Below are positions 17,040-27,132 of a stretch of 33,956 nucleotides of DNA, in pieces (position 1 is the first letter of the stretch; every line of letters begins with the position of its first letter). A program made the translations under genes and the position numbers. Under the pieces are notes generated by a model. It did no database searches and had not been told where the DNA came from. It worked only from the letters and a program-made list of their open reading frames with translations. Source of the DNA: Microcoleus sp. EPA2 (lineage in GTDB: Bacteria; Cyanobacteriota; Cyanobacteriia; Cyanobacteriales; Microcoleaceae); contig JAHRFD010000024.1 in the NCBI GenBank assembly GCA_020882975.1, forward strand, positions 1 through 33,956, given 5' to 3'.

Positions 17040-17486
17040 ATGACACTTATTCGTTGGGAACCTTTGCGGGAAATGGACTCGTTACAGCGCGAAATGAATC
17101 GGTTGTTTGATAGTTTGACACCAGCAGTCGATCGCTCTTCTAACGGTGTGGCTTTTGTCCCGCCTGCCGAAATTCACGACACTCCCGAAGCCATCCATCT
17201 CAAGTTAGAAATTCCGGGTATGGAAGCTGAAGATTTGGACGTGCAAGTCACAGCAGAAGCGGTTGCTATCAGCGGCGAACGGCGATCGGAAACTCAGACA
17301 ACAGAAAAAGGTATGACTCGCTCTGAATTCCGCTACGGCTCTTTCCGCCGGGTAATTCCCCTACCTACCCGCATTCAAAATGAAAGCGTAGAAGCTGAGT
17401 ATAAAAATGGGGTTTTGACCCTGAATTTGCCAAAAGCCGAAGCGGAAAAGAACCGCGTAGTGAAAGTGCAAATCGGTGGCAAATAA
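17040..17486 (+). CDS. Small heat shock protein, Hsp20/alpha-crystallin family
   Basis: The 148-residue protein is an Hsp20 chaperone that binds unfolding proteins in an ATP-independent way and, in cyanobacteria, also associates with thylakoid membranes. The N-terminus TLIRWEPLREMDSLQREMNRLFD is the class A cyanobacterial HspA type (this stretch is shortened here as residues 2-24). The alpha-crystallin domain covers about 38-130, with LEIPGMEAEDLDV and the NGVLTLNLPK motif. The ATG at 17040 is favoured over TTG 17025 because GGAG lies 9 bases before it. Its leader folds into a probable thermometer hairpin. Confidence 0.95.
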   Translation: MTLIRWEPLREMDSLQREMNRLFDSLTPAVDRSSNGVAFVPPAEIHDTPEAIHLKLEIPGMEAEDLDVQVTAEAVAISGERRSETQTTEKGMTRSEFRYGSFRRVIPLPTRIQNESVEAEYKNGVLTLNLPKAEAEKNRVVKVQIGGK

Positions 17487-17517
17487 TTTTTTACCACTTT
17501 AGTTAGTTAATTAGTAG

Positions 17518-17534
17518 GGGGCGCAGTGCGCCCC
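17518..17534. terminator. GC-rich hairpin after hsp20
   Basis: GGGGCGC and GCGCCCC form a perfect 7-bp stem around AGT, 31 bases after the hsp20 stop. Only a short AT-rich tail follows, so termination is plausible but not certain. The rest of the gap to 17813 holds no gene; near the fasciclin start a tiny frame, ATG AAA TGA (17794-17802), has its own GGAG site. Confidence 0.5.
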
Positions 17535-17813
17535 TTATTAGTTTGGGGCCTGGGCAATTGGAAATTGGGTAATTTAATTCTCGGTACTCACAAGAAGTGA
17601 TAAAAATTTAATGAATGATGGGAAGGATGACTATAAATAGCTGGGATTGGATGGCTTCATAATTAGGAGTTGACTGCCATCCACAAAATTGGTAGGAACA
17701 TAATATTTATTAATTCCCCAATTAGCAATTTTTTCACAAATAAATTATGTATTGTTTGCCACATCAGTTTACGATACTTAGTGGAGAATTTTTATGAAAT
17801 GAGGTAAAACTGA

Positions 17814-18215
17814 ATGCCTGATATTGTTGATATTGCTGTAGGTGCTGGTTCCTTCCAAACCCTGGTAACAGCAGTGCAAGTGGCTAATTTGGTAGATGCC
17901 CTCAAAAGTCCGGGCCCTTTCACTGTGTTTGCACCCAATGACGACGCCTTTGCCAAGTTGCCGCCCGGAACTATCACCACTTTAGTACAGAACGTTCCCC
18001 AACTGAGCCGGATTCTGATGTTTCACGTTGTCTCTGGCAAGTTTATGAAGGCTGATTTGGCAAAACTCGGTTGTGTAACTTCCCTGGAAGGTTCGCCGAT
18101 TAAAATTGATTGCTCAGACGGTTTTGAGGTAAAAAATGCTACTGTTGTCGCTGCCGATATCGAAGCTGATAACGGTGTGATCCATGTCATAGATACCGTA
18201 ATTTTAATGGGATAG
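17814..18215 (+). CDS. Fasciclin (FAS1) domain protein
   Basis: The 133-residue protein is a single FAS1 domain, a fold used in adhesion and extracellular matrix proteins. The two conserved boxes are visible: [15 protein letters not shown] near residues 36-50 and the C-terminal [14 protein letters not shown], with the central YH-type motif as MFHVVSG. No signal peptide is visible, as in many short cyanobacterial FAS1 proteins, so its location is unclear. The ATG at 17814 has GAGG at 17801-17804 upstream. A mini frame overlaps this leader. Confidence 0.93.
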   Translation: MPDIVDIAVGAGSFQTLVTAVQVANLVDALKSPGPFTVFAPNDDAFAKLPPGTITTLVQNVPQLSRILMFHVVSGKFMKADLAKLGCVTSLEGSPIKIDCSDGFEVKNATVVAADIEADNGVIHVIDTVILMG

Positions 18216-18575
18216 TTTCATCCTCACGCCCAGCCACCGGAGTGAAGCAGGTGTTTTGTGCTGTTGCTTCGCTCCCGCTAGAGTGGGGCGATCGCATATG
18301 TGGAAGCAAGAAGCAAGAAGGCTCCCTTCCTCTTCCCTAGGGGGCAACTGGCTGAGGATAAAAATAAGTTAGAAGGAAAATGCCAGAACATCAATGCTTT
18401 GAGCACTGCAAAACCTCCTAACTGCCTTGGGGTTTGCTATACTGTTTTTTTTAAAGGTAGAATGCAGGATAAGTATCAAAAATTTGTATTGTTGTCAAAT
18501 ATATTTAACCATTTTTGTTGAAAAAAATTTGATAATCAATCAACATAACATCAGCAAATCGGTGTAATCAGCACT
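18216..18575. other. Intergenic gap without a gene
   Basis: A 360-bp gap between the fasciclin and hybrid kinase genes. It contains a hairpin with GAAGCA/TGCTTC arms near 18244-18270 and a HIP1-related site near 18290; the remainder is AT-rich towards the kinase start. A 73-codon frame beginning at GTG 18300 has no protein-like features and is not called. Confidence 0.5.
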
Positions 18576-21500
18576 ATGCAAATCCTAGCCGCCAGCCTCA
18601 AAGCAAAAGTCCGCCAGCGTACCTTGGAAGTGCAAGTTTTTAAGGAACTGAGTGCTAAAGTGCAATTAGCTTTCAGTGTTGAGGAAATTTGGTCTGCTGG
18701 TATGGAATATCTAGGGCGCTTGATTCCCACAGAAGCGATCGCTATTTTGACCCATTTGGACGATCGCATCTACTGTCAAAACTCAGCGCCGTTAACTGAA
18801 GCGACAAAATTGGAAATTGAGTCTCGCTTGCTGGAGGCTCGTACTCAATGGCTGGGAGGAAATCGGGATTGGGCGCACCATCTGGAACACCCCCCAATTG
18901 TTGAGTTGAAATCTGTGTTGATGGCTCCGGTGATGCTCGATGAAAGCACAGAATTTTTGGGAGTGTTGTTCATCGGTGCAGTGGCGGCGAAGGTTTTTGA
19001 TTTCGATCGCCTGTGCTTGCTCCATACGACTGCTCACATCTGTTCCCAAGCATGGGTGAATTTATCATCTAAACAGCAAAAATTAGAGGTATCAGCTACT
19101 CAGAATTTTCCCCTAGATTTGTCCTCACAAAATCAACAACTATTGCTGCGAGGTTTGATTGACGCTATCCCGGACCGAGTTTTTGCCAAAGATCGAAATT
19201 TTAGATACATTTTAGTCAATCAAAGTTTTGCTGAATACTTAGGCAAAACCGTTCCAGAGATTATTGGCAAAGATGATATCGAATTAGGATTTTCGGAAAC
19301 AGTAGTGTTTGGCGATCGCGATGGCGGAATTAGAGGCTGGCGCGAAGAAGATCGAGCCGTACTCGCTGGGGAGAAAATTCACAATCCTGACAGCCCGATC
19401 GCCTTTACTAACGGCAAACATCACATCTTTGACACCCAAAAACTGCCTGTGTATGATGCTGCGGGAAATGTATTCGCAATTTTGGGTTTTTCTCGCGAGA
19501 TTACACAATCCTCCATAACAGATACAGCTAGACGTGAAAGCCAAGCCCAAATACAAAAAATTACGGCTAATATACCAGGTACGGTGTATCAAGTGGATTT
19601 GCATCCCGATGGCTCCCTGGCTTTCTCTTTTTTGAGTGCAGGTTGTCTAGACTTGTATGAAATTGAACCTCTTGCTGCTCAGCAAGATATTCAGATAATT
19701 GTTGACTTAATTCATCCTGAAGATCGAGATGAATTTGTCAATTCTGTACTCCTGGCTGCTGAAAATTTGCAGCCTTGGCGCTGGGAAGGCAGAATTGTCA
19801 CCCCCTCTGGAAAACTTAAATGGATTCGAGGGGATGCACATCCTGAAATGCAAGAGTCTGGGGCTGTGCTTTATTATGGTTTGTTCCTGGATGTGAGCGG
19901 ACAAAAACAAGCTGAATTGAAGCTGCAACTATATCAAGAAATATTTTTAAAATCCCACGATGCGATCGCGATTATCGACCCCCAAGGATATTATTGGGAA
20001 AGAAATCTAGCTCACACGGCTTTGCTGGGCTACAGCGAATCAGCATTGGAACGAGAAACGCCCGCAGTCCACCTAGGAGAAGACACCTTTGCATCGGTTC
20101 TCCAAAGCTTAGCTCTCACCGGAAGCTATCGAGGTGAAATTACCTGTTTTAAGGCTGTGGAAGCTGGAACTGTGGAGGTGGAACTTTCGGCTTTTTCTGT
20201 GGTAAATGAAGCTAACAATGTAGTTTGTTATGTGACAGTTAACAGAGATATCACTGAACGCAAGCGGGATGAGGAAAAGCTCAAACTTTACCGAGAAATA
20301 TTTTTAAACTCCAACGATGCGATCGTGATTATTGATGCTGATGGTTTTTTTATAGAACAAAATTGCGCTCACCAATCTCTCCTAGAATATACCGATGACG
20401 AATTAGAAACAAAAACACCTCGGCAGATTACCGGGGAGCGATTTGGGGAAATTGCCAAAAGTTTAAGTAACAATGGAAGTTTTAGGGGTGAAACTACTAA
20501 TTTAACTAAAAATGGAAGAATTTTGGCGATGGATGTAGCTGCATATTCTGTCATTAATGATGGTGGCGATGTCATTTGTCATGTTTGTGTCAAACGCGAC
20601 ATTACTGAACGGAAAAGAGCAGAAGAAGAACGCCAAAAATTTGTTTCGCTTATTGAAAACAGCAGCGATTTTATCGCCATGGCTACCCTGGAAGGCCAAA
20701 CATTGTTTGTCAACGAAGCTGGACGGCGACTGGTGGGTTTGGAAAATATTTCTCAAGCTCTCTATACAGAAATTTGGGATTATATTGGTTCCGGTTTTCA
20801 ACAGAAGTTTATTCAAGAGATTTTGCCCAAAATTCGCACTCAGGGACAGTGGCAAGGAGAAGGCATACTGCAACACTTACATAGCGGTAAACGCTTTGAT
20901 GCTTTGATGAACGTTTTTCTGGTGAAACACCCGAAAAACAGAGAGCCACTGTGCTTTGCGACGGTAATTCGCGATGTCACTGAACGCAAGAAAGCCGAAA
21001 GAATGCTCCGGGAACAAGCAGAACAGGAACGGTTGGTTTCGGCGGTGGCTCAGCGGGTTCGGCAGTCTCTCAACCTCACTCAAACTCTTAACACGGCTGT
21101 CCAAGAAGTTCGACAATTACTAGCAACTGACCGCACTGTAATTTACCGTTTTGAATCAAATAAAACCGGGGTGGTGGTGGTTGAATCCGTCGGCAATGAT
21201 TGGATGCCAATGCTGGGCAGAAAGCTTCAAGACAATTGTTTTGGTGAGAGTTACAAAGCGATGTACATGGCTGGAAAAATTCAAGCTATTGAAGATATTT
21301 ATCAGGCAGAATTGACTGAAACTCATCGGGCTTTTTTAGCTACTTTGCAAGTAAGGGCTAATTTAGTTGTCCCGATTTTTATCGCTGATGAAAATCAGGA
21401 GTTAACCACGCAAGTCTTTTCTAAAAATCCCCAGACTGGCTTGCAGGAAGGGATTTTAGAAACGAGTCAAAATCGATTGTGGGGATTGCTGGTTGCTCAC

Positions 21501-23756
21501 CAGTGCAGCGATTGTCGCGCTTGGACTGCTTCGGAGGTGGATTTGTTGGGGAGATTGAGCGTACAGTTGGCGATCGCCATTCAGCAATCTACTCTGTTTG
21601 AACAAGCCCAACAAGCACGGGAAGCTGCACTAGAAGCGTCTCGGATGAAGTCGCTATTTTTAGCCAATATGAGTCACGAAATTCGGACTCCCATGAATGG
21701 GGTGATGGGAATGACTGATTTGCTATTGAAAACTCATCTGACTCCCGAACAAATTGACTTTATGCAGACATTGAAAGTTAGTGGTCAAAATCTGCTGTCA
21801 ATCATTAATGATATTCTTGACCTCTCGAAACTGGAAGCTGGAGAAATGCGCTTGGAAACTATAGGATTTAATGTCAGTATCTGTCTAGAGGAAGTCTTGG
21901 AGTTGTTGGCAACTCCTGCACAACAAAAAGGTATAGAATTGGTCGCTTTGATTGACAGAGATGTACCGTTACAAATTAGAGGTGATGCGGTAAGGTTGCG
22001 TCAAATTCTTACTAATTTGGTAAATAATGCTATTAAATTTACCGAGGGAGGAGCAGTCATAATTGAGGTATCTATTTCGAGTCAGAAAGGTTTATTGACA
22101 ACCATAATCCCCCAAAAAACTGAGGAGAGACAACCGTTAGTTTTGGGAATAGAAAGGGAACAATATTTGATATTTAAAATTAAAGATAGTGGGATTGGGA
22201 TTTATCCAGAAGATCAGAAAAAACTATTTCAATCTTTTACTCAAGTTGATGCTTCTACTACTAGAAAGTATGGAGGTACTGGTTTGGGACTGGCAATTTG
22301 CAAACAGTTGGTGGAGTTGAGTGGGGGTGAAATTGGTGTCGAAAGTACCCCCGGTGCTGGTTCGACTTTTTGGTTTAGTTTACCGGCTATTAAGGAGATG
22401 GTAACTCCTACGGCGACGGCTGCCGAAGTGAATTTGCAAAAAATGCTGGCGGGTAAAAAAATATTAGTGGCTAGCGATAATTCGCCGGTGCGAGAAATGC
22501 TGCGGAGAATGGCTGTGGTTTGGGGAATGGAAGTTCAGGAAGCTGATAGTGGCTGGATGGCGATCGCCTCTTTGTACAAAGCTATCAGCCAAAATAGCCC
22601 CATTGATATTGCTTTGGTTGATATTCAGTTACCAGAAATGGTCCGAGGAAGTCTGGAACGTTTAATTATTTCTGAGTCAGCAATGCAGCAAACTAAGTGG
22701 GTAGTTTTGACTTCTGTGGTTCAGATAGAAGAGGCACAACGCTTATTGAATGCAGGTTTTAGTGGTTACTTAATTAAACCTGTCAAAACTCATCGGGTGT
22801 TGGAGTGTTTGGTAAAGGCGATCGCTCCTGATGCGGTAATCAAGGAAGAGGAGGCAAATTCCACAACCACAGGTACTGTTGATGGAGAATTAGTTGCTAA
22901 CCAACAAGAGTTAGCTAACTTGAAGATTTTGTTAGTTGAAGATACTCCGATTAATCAAAAAGTTTGTCTGAATCAACTGAAAGTTTTGGGAGGTGCTGCG
23001 GATGTGGCTAATAACGGCGAAGAGGCTTTATCTATGGTGGCGATCGAGAAGTATGATATTGTGTTAATGGATTGTCAAATGCCAGTTTTAGATGGTTATG
23101 AAGCTACTGCTCGATTGCGTCGCCTCGAAGCGGCTGCCATTGCTTCTGGTGAGATGCAGCCACACCAACAGACAGTGGTGATTGCGATGACTGCCAATGC
23201 TTTGAAGGGCGATCGAGAAAAGTGTCTGGCCGCTGGCATGGATGATTATATCAGCAAGCCGATTTCGATGGACAAGTTAAAAGCTGTACTAGAAAAATGG
23301 TCTACACATTTAAGAATTAAGTATCAAATATCTAATATTGACAATTCACCGACTTCTGCTGAGGAGCTAAAAACAGATATCAAACTCGATCTAGAATCTT
23401 TAGTAGATGTCGAACATTTGCACGAAATTACTGGGGCTGATTTAGAGTTTGAACGGGAGATTTTACAAGCTTTTGTGGTTGATACTAGCAATTATTTAGA
23501 ATCTGCTAAACAAGCCCTCGCTGCGGGAAATGCCGAAGCTCTAGGGCGCTATGCTCACCAAATTAAGGGTGTCAGCGCTACGGCTGCGGTACGGTTAATG
23601 CCTGAGATTGCTGCCCAACTTCAACGTCGCGCCGAATCACAGCCAGAGGATTTGGCAGGCTCTGCTTCCCTGATTGCTCAGCTAGAGGTGATTCTGGCTG
23701 GTTTTCAAAACCTCAGTGGTAGTCAATGGACTTTAGATATTAAATCTGAGATTTGA
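18576..23756 (+). CDS. Hybrid sensor histidine kinase with GAF, five PAS, GAF, HisKA, two REC and HPt
   Basis: A 1726-residue soluble kinase with no transmembrane segment. Order, with approximate residues: GAF-like (20-160), PAS (190-320), PAS (328-450), PAS (449-570), PAS (569-685), PAS (689-810), GAF (822-1010), HisKA with phospho-acceptor His1034 in [11 protein letters not shown], HATPase (to about 1270), a first REC domain (acceptor Asp1349, but with only one of the two usual N-terminal acidic residues), a second, complete REC (Asp1499 in [11 protein letters not shown]) and an HPt domain (His1661). This allows a full internal phosphorelay. The second GAF resembles cyanobacteriochrome GAFs but has Thr916 where the bilin-binding Cys is expected, although a DNCF motif (Cys888) remains. 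Signal and output are unknown; no separate response regulator is adjacent. Confidence 0.94.
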   Translation: MQILAASLKAKVRQRTLEVQVFKELSAKVQLAFSVEEIWSAGMEYLGRLIPTEAIAILTHLDDRIYCQNSAPLTEATKLEIESRLLEARTQWLGGNRDWAHHLEHPPIVELKSVLMAPVMLDESTEFLGVLFIGAVAAKVFDFDRLCLLHTTAHICSQAWVNLSSKQQKLEVSATQNFPLDLSSQNQQLLLRGLIDAIPDRVFAKDRNFRYILVNQSFAEYLGKTVPEIIGKDDIELGFSETVVFGDRDGGIRGWREEDRAVLAGEKIHNPDSPIAFTNGKHHIFDTQKLPVYDAAGNVFAILGFSREITQSSITDTARRESQAQIQKITANIPGTVYQVDLHPDGSLAFSFLSAGCLDLYEIEPLAAQQDIQIIVDLIHPEDRDEFVNSVLLAAENLQPWRWEGRIVTPSGKLKWIRGDAHPEMQESGAVLYYGLFLDVSGQKQAELKLQLYQEIFLKSHDAIAIIDPQGYYWERNLAHTALLGYSESALERETPAVHLGEDTFASVLQSLALTGSYRGEITCFKAVEAGTVEVELSAFSVVNEANNVVCYVTVNRDITERKRDEEKLKLYREIFLNSNDAIVIIDADGFFIEQNCAHQSLLEYTDDELETKTPRQITGERFGEIAKSLSNNGSFRGETTNLTKNGRILAMDVAAYSVINDGGDVICHVCVKRDITERKRAEEERQKFVSLIENSSDFIAMATLEGQTLFVNEAGRRLVGLENISQALYTEIWDYIGSGFQQKFIQEILPKIRTQGQWQGEGILQHLHSGKRFDALMNVFLVKHPKNREPLCFATVIRDVTERKKAERMLREQAEQERLVSAVAQRVRQSLNLTQTLNTAVQEVRQLLATDRTVIYRFESNKTGVVVVESVGNDWMPMLGRKLQDNCFGESYKAMYMAGKIQAIEDIYQAELTETHRAFLATLQVRANLVVPIFIADENQELTTQVFSKNPQTGLQEGILETSQNRLWGLLVAHQCSDCRAWTASEVDLLGRLSVQLAIAIQQSTLFEQAQQAREAALEASRMKSLFLANMSHEIRTPMNGVMGMTDLLLKTHLTPEQIDFMQTLKVSGQNLLSIINDILDLSKLEAGEMRLETIGFNVSICLEEVLELLATPAQQKGIELVALIDRDVPLQIRGDAVRLRQILTNLVNNAIKFTEGGAVIIEVSISSQKGLLTTIIPQKTEERQPLVLGIEREQYLIFKIKDSGIGIYPEDQKKLFQSFTQVDASTTRKYGGTGLGLAICKQLVELSGGEIGVESTPGAGSTFWFSLPAIKEMVTPTATAAEVNLQKMLAGKKILVASDNSPVREMLRRMAVVWGMEVQEADSGWMAIASLYKAISQNSPIDIALVDIQLPEMVRGSLERLIISESAMQQTKWVVLTSVVQIEEAQRLLNAGFSGYLIKPVKTHRVLECLVKAIAPDAVIKEEEANSTTTGTVDGELVANQQELANLKILLVEDTPINQKVCLNQLKVLGGAADVANNGEEALSMVAIEKYDIVLMDCQMPVLDGYEATARLRRLEAAAIASGEMQPHQQTVVIAMTANALKGDREKCLAAGMDDYISKPISMDKLKAVLEKWSTHLRIKYQISNIDNSPTSAEELKTDIKLDLESLVDVEHLHEITGADLEFEREILQAFVVDTSNYLESAKQALAAGNAEALGRYAHQIKGVSATAAVRLMPEIAAQLQRRAESQPEDLAGSASLIAQLEVILAGFQNLSGSQWTLDIKSEI

Positions 23757-24021
23757 CAATCTATCCTCAAGGGGGAGTTTATGTAAACTTTTTTAAAGTT
23801 TAATCAATATTTTTATTTCTATGTGAAGAGATTTGAAACTCTTATAACGTCTTGTGTGTTGTAGCGCTGGACACTACTATTTTCAGTTATTGTGGTGAAA
23901 TATAAAATAATCATTAAGTCGATGGCTCTTAAGGTGCTTTTCGTCTGTCGGCTCAAAATACCAAGACCAGCTTCTCGTTATGCCCGCCCATCTAAGGGGT
24001 ATTCACCCTCAAGGAGATTTT

Positions 24022-24249
24022 ATGACTCCAGTCATGTTACGTCAACTCTGGTCACTAATTGAAACCACCCAAGCCACTCTGTTGGTGACTTTGGATGATG
24101 CCACCTTGGTACAGTGGTTACTCAAACAGTTGAAGATGAACTCTGCGCTCAATGGTAAAGAAGCAGATGTGTTAGATGAGTACATCCAGTCTCGGCTTTC
24201 TCTCATCCGCGATTTGGCAGAGCAGCGACTAGCGCCTGAGCTATTGTGA
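24022..24249 (+). CDS. Small helical protein of unknown function
   Basis: The 75-residue product (MTPVMLRQLW... to ...RLAPELL) is predicted to be helical with no membrane segment or known motif. The ATG at 24022 is chosen because AGGAG (24012-24016) lies just before it; an upstream ATG at 23980 would add 14 residues but has no such site. I do not recognise the family beyond a cyanobacterial hypothetical. It follows the hybrid kinase by 265 bp of AT-rich DNA and precedes the transporter operon. Confidence 0.6.
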   Translation: MTPVMLRQLWSLIETTQATLLVTLDDATLVQWLLKQLKMNSALNGKEADVLDEYIQSRLSLIRDLAEQRLAPELL

Positions 24250-24442
24250 TCCTGTTGAATCGGGATCGTATAAATATTACACGGGAAAGGGGGCGATCGC
24301 TCCTCAAGCCAAAAAAATCACCAGCGGGTTGTCCATAGGCTGGCGCTGTGCAATTCCGGGCGCAAACAGCCGATTCTGAAGCGGGAATTTTCAGTGATAG
24401 CAAATCCCGGTGATGCACCCCTTTTTTGGTCGATTGCTAATC

Positions 24443-24473
24443 CCCCTCTCCACCTCGATAAATAGGGGTTTTT
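24443..24473 (+). terminator. Weak intrinsic terminator before natF
   Basis: CCCCT (24443-24447) can pair with AGGGG (24464-24468), followed by five T. The stem is short and the loop long. It lies in the 310-bp gap 24250-24559, which otherwise shows only a CAGCG/CGCTG hairpin near 24321-24345 and no gene. Confidence 0.4.
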
Positions 24474-24559
24474 AGCGCAAATTTAGTAGGAGGTGCGATC
24501 GACCACAGTTATCGTCAGCGACAAGGTAGGATTGTCAGGAAAGCGTTCTACTAAAACCT

Positions 24560-25663
24560 ATGCGTAAATGGAAATTTCTGTTGTGGGCAACAATGTTAAT
24601 GGTATTACCATTGACAGCTTGTAGGGATCGATCGCTACAAACAGGACAAACACCACAAACTGGACAAGCGGCACAAACAAGTGCTACCGAAGGTAAATCG
24701 CAACAAGGCTCAAGTCGGATAGATACAATCCTCAGTCGCGGCAAACTAATTTGTGGCGTCAGTGGCCAACTACCGGGTTTTAGCTTTGTAGATGAAAAGG
24801 GCAAATACTCAGGATTAGATGTAGATATATGCAGGGCGATCGCCGCAGCAATATTTGACGATCCAGAAAAAGTTGAGTACCGCAATCTCAATGCTAAAGA
24901 AAGATTTACAGTTTTGCAAGCGGGGGAAATAGACATTCTCAGTCGCAACACTACCTACACCGTCAGTCGCGACAGCACCACCGGGCTCGAATTTTCCCCT
25001 GTCATCTTTTATGACTCTCAAAGCATCATGGTCAAAAAAGACAGCGGTATTAAGAGCTTAAAAGATTTTGCAGGTAAATCGATCTGCGTCCAAACAGGTA
25101 CCAGTACCGAACAAAACTTGTCCGACCAAATGCGAAAATTGGGAGTTAAATACACTCCCGTCGTTTTTGAAGATGTGAATGCTACCTTTGCTACCTATCA
25201 AGAAGGTAGATGTCAGGGAGTCACAGCCGATAGATCGCAACTTGTCTCCAAACGCACCACTCTACCCAATTCCGAAAACAACGTGATTTTGCCAGAAGTG
25301 ATGTCAAAAGAACCTTTAGCCCCAGCCGTAAAAAGTGGCGATCCTAAATGGTCAGATGCGGTAAGATGGATCATTTTTGCAGCGATAGAAGCGGAAGATT
25401 TGGGAATTAATTCGACAAATGTAGACCAAATTGTAGCCAGCAGTACAGACCCCAACGTCAAACGTTTGCTAGGAAAAGAAGGAGATTTGGGTAAAGGTTT
25501 AGGACTCCCGAACGATTACGCCGCTCGCATTGTGAAAAAAGTCGGAAATTATGGCGAAATGTACGATCGCAATATCGGGCCCAAAAGTACACTCAAACTA
25601 GACCGGGGTCAAAACAAACTCTGGAAAGATGGAGGTTTGATGTACTCGCCACCGTTCCGCTAA
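24560..25663 (+). CDS. natF: Amino acid ABC transporter, substrate-binding lipoprotein (NatF/AapJ/BztA type)
   Basis: The 367-residue protein captures polar or acidic amino acids for the downstream permease. It has a lipoprotein signal with LPLTAC and acylated Cys21, a Gln/Thr-rich linker (25-50), and a type II periplasmic binding fold starting RGKLICGVSGQLPGFSF. The TGTSTEQNL segment and EGRCQGVTADRSQL are typical of the AapJ/BztA/NatF group. The order binding protein, permease, permease, ATPase on one strand matches the Anabaena N-II system (NatFGH-BgtA). The start ATG at 24560 gives a complete signal peptide. The symbol is given by analogy. Confidence 0.92.
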   Translation: MRKWKFLLWATMLMVLPLTACRDRSLQTGQTPQTGQAAQTSATEGKSQQGSSRIDTILSRGKLICGVSGQLPGFSFVDEKGKYSGLDVDICRAIAAAIFDDPEKVEYRNLNAKERFTVLQAGEIDILSRNTTYTVSRDSTTGLEFSPVIFYDSQSIMVKKDSGIKSLKDFAGKSICVQTGTSTEQNLSDQMRKLGVKYTPVVFEDVNATFATYQEGRCQGVTADRSQLVSKRTTLPNSENNVILPEVMSKEPLAPAVKSGDPKWSDAVRWIIFAAIEAEDLGINSTNVDQIVASSTDPNVKRLLGKEGDLGKGLGLPNDYAARIVKKVGNYGEMYDRNIGPKSTLKLDRGQNKLWKDGGLMYSPPFR

Positions 25664-25674
25664 TTTTTGTCAGT

Positions 25675-25920
25675 TATTGGTTAGTTGTTAGTTGTTATTG
25701 GTTAGTTGTTAGTTGTTATTGGTTATTGGTTATTTGTTATTAGTCAGCAGTCATTAGGGATTGGTAAAATCACTAACCACTATCAACTATCAACAAACAA
25801 CCAATAACCAATCAACCTTCGACTACGCCAGCGACGCAACAAATAACCAATAACCAATAACAAACAACCAATAACAAACAACCAATAACAAACAACCAAT
25901 AACAAATAACTAATAACTAA
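25675..25920. repeat. Heptamer repeats in both orientations with a perfect 26-bp inverted repeat
   Basis: The gap between natF and natG is built of TTATTGG/TTGTTAG-type heptamers on the left and their reverse complements on the right. Bases 25713-25738 and 25838-25863 are perfect reverse complements. The right array runs up to the natG start codon. Confidence 0.8.
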
Positions 25921-25921
25921 T

Positions 25922-27082
25922 ATGATTAAACTGCTTAGAGACGATCGGTTTTGGAAAATTGCTGGACAGGCGATCGCCCTAATTTTAGTAATAGTTGTCG
26001 GTGCAATTTTCTGGGACAATCTCAGCGCCAATTATTCACAACTAGGCATCGCCTTCGGATTTGACTTCCTCAATTCCCAAGCATCCTTTGATATTGGTGA
26101 AAAAGTAATTGCTTACAATCCCGAAAATAGTTATAAACAAGCTTATCTTGTCGGTTTGGTTAACTCATTGCGAGTGATGGTAATTGGTATAGTTCTAGCA
26201 ACCATTGCAGGTTTGACTGTAGGAATCTCGCGGCTTTCTGACAACTGGTTGCTGCGAAGTTTAGCAGGATTATATGTAGAAATTATCCGCAATACACCGT
26301 TGTTGCTGCAATTATTTTTTTGGTATTTTGCAGTGTTCATTTCGCTACCAAAGCTGGAAGAAAACCAGCAGATGAGCGGCCCACTATATTTGACAAATCG
26401 CGGTATTGCAGTCCCTTGGCTGGCGACTTTGCCCGGTTTTGAAATTTGGTTGATTTTGCTAACTGTCGGAGTTTTGGCGGCGGCTTTTCTGTGGCAGTGG
26501 CGCGCCCGCGTTATGATAGAACAAGCGCAGCCAGGAAGACAGTTGCTTTGGGCATTAGGTGCGATCGCTCTGAGTGCAATCTCAGCTTTGATTATTACCA
26601 AAAATCTGCCTTTTCGCTTAGATGTTCCCCGCCTCACACCAGAATTGCAACTGGAAGGAGGATTGAAATTAACTCCAGAATTTGCAGCCCTAGTTACAGG
26701 ACTCAGCTTGTATACTGGCAGTTACATTGCCGAAATTGTCCGCGCCGGAATTCAATCAGTCCCAAGAGGGCAGATGGAAGCAGCGAAGTCTTTGGGATTG
26801 AAATCTGGAACCATCATGCGGTTGGTAATTTTGCCTCAAGCTTTGCGGGTAATTATTCCGCCGTTAACCAGCCAGTATTTAAATTTAGCTAAGAATTCTA
26901 GTTTAGCAGTGGCGATCGCCTATCCCGACGTTTACTTTGTGGTGGCTTCCCCAACCCTGAATCAAACCGGAAGGGCGATCGAAGCCATGTTAATTATCAT
27001 GGTAACATATCTCACTATTAGCTTAATCATTTCTCTATTTATGAATTGGTACAATCAAACTGTACAACTCAAGGAAAGATAA
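25922..27082 (+). CDS. natG: Amino acid ABC transporter permease (NatG/AapQ type)
   Basis: The 386-residue inner membrane permease is the first of the pair. It has several transmembrane helices, a large loop after the first helix (about residues 30-75) typical of AapQ-like proteins, and the EAA loop YIAEIVRAGIQSVPRGQMEAA followed by LGL and a PQALR stretch at about 272-310, which contacts the ATPase. The ATG at 25922 follows the repeats. With natH, natF and bgtA it forms a complete importer. Confidence 0.93.
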   Translation: MIKLLRDDRFWKIAGQAIALILVIVVGAIFWDNLSANYSQLGIAFGFDFLNSQASFDIGEKVIAYNPENSYKQAYLVGLVNSLRVMVIGIVLATIAGLTVGISRLSDNWLLRSLAGLYVEIIRNTPLLLQLFFWYFAVFISLPKLEENQQMSGPLYLTNRGIAVPWLATLPGFEIWLILLTVGVLAAAFLWQWRARVMIEQAQPGRQLLWALGAIALSAISALIITKNLPFRLDVPRLTPELQLEGGLKLTPEFAALVTGLSLYTGSYIAEIVRAGIQSVPRGQMEAAKSLGLKSGTIMRLVILPQALRVIIPPLTSQYLNLAKNSSLAVAIAYPDVYFVVASPTLNQTGRAIEAMLIIMVTYLTISLIISLFMNWYNQTVQLKER

Positions 27083-27132
27083 CGAGTTTAAATTGAAATT
27101 ATTTTACTGGGAATCCAAGGAGAGTGGGTCGA

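Noticed and set aside
18300..18521. 73-codon forward frame upstream of the hybrid kinase
   Set aside because: GTG start, no ribosome binding site and no protein-like pattern.
24267..24279. GTATAAATATTAC as a possible NtcA box before natF
   Set aside because: The spacing between GTA and TAC is 7, not 8, and no suitable -10 element is seen at the right distance.
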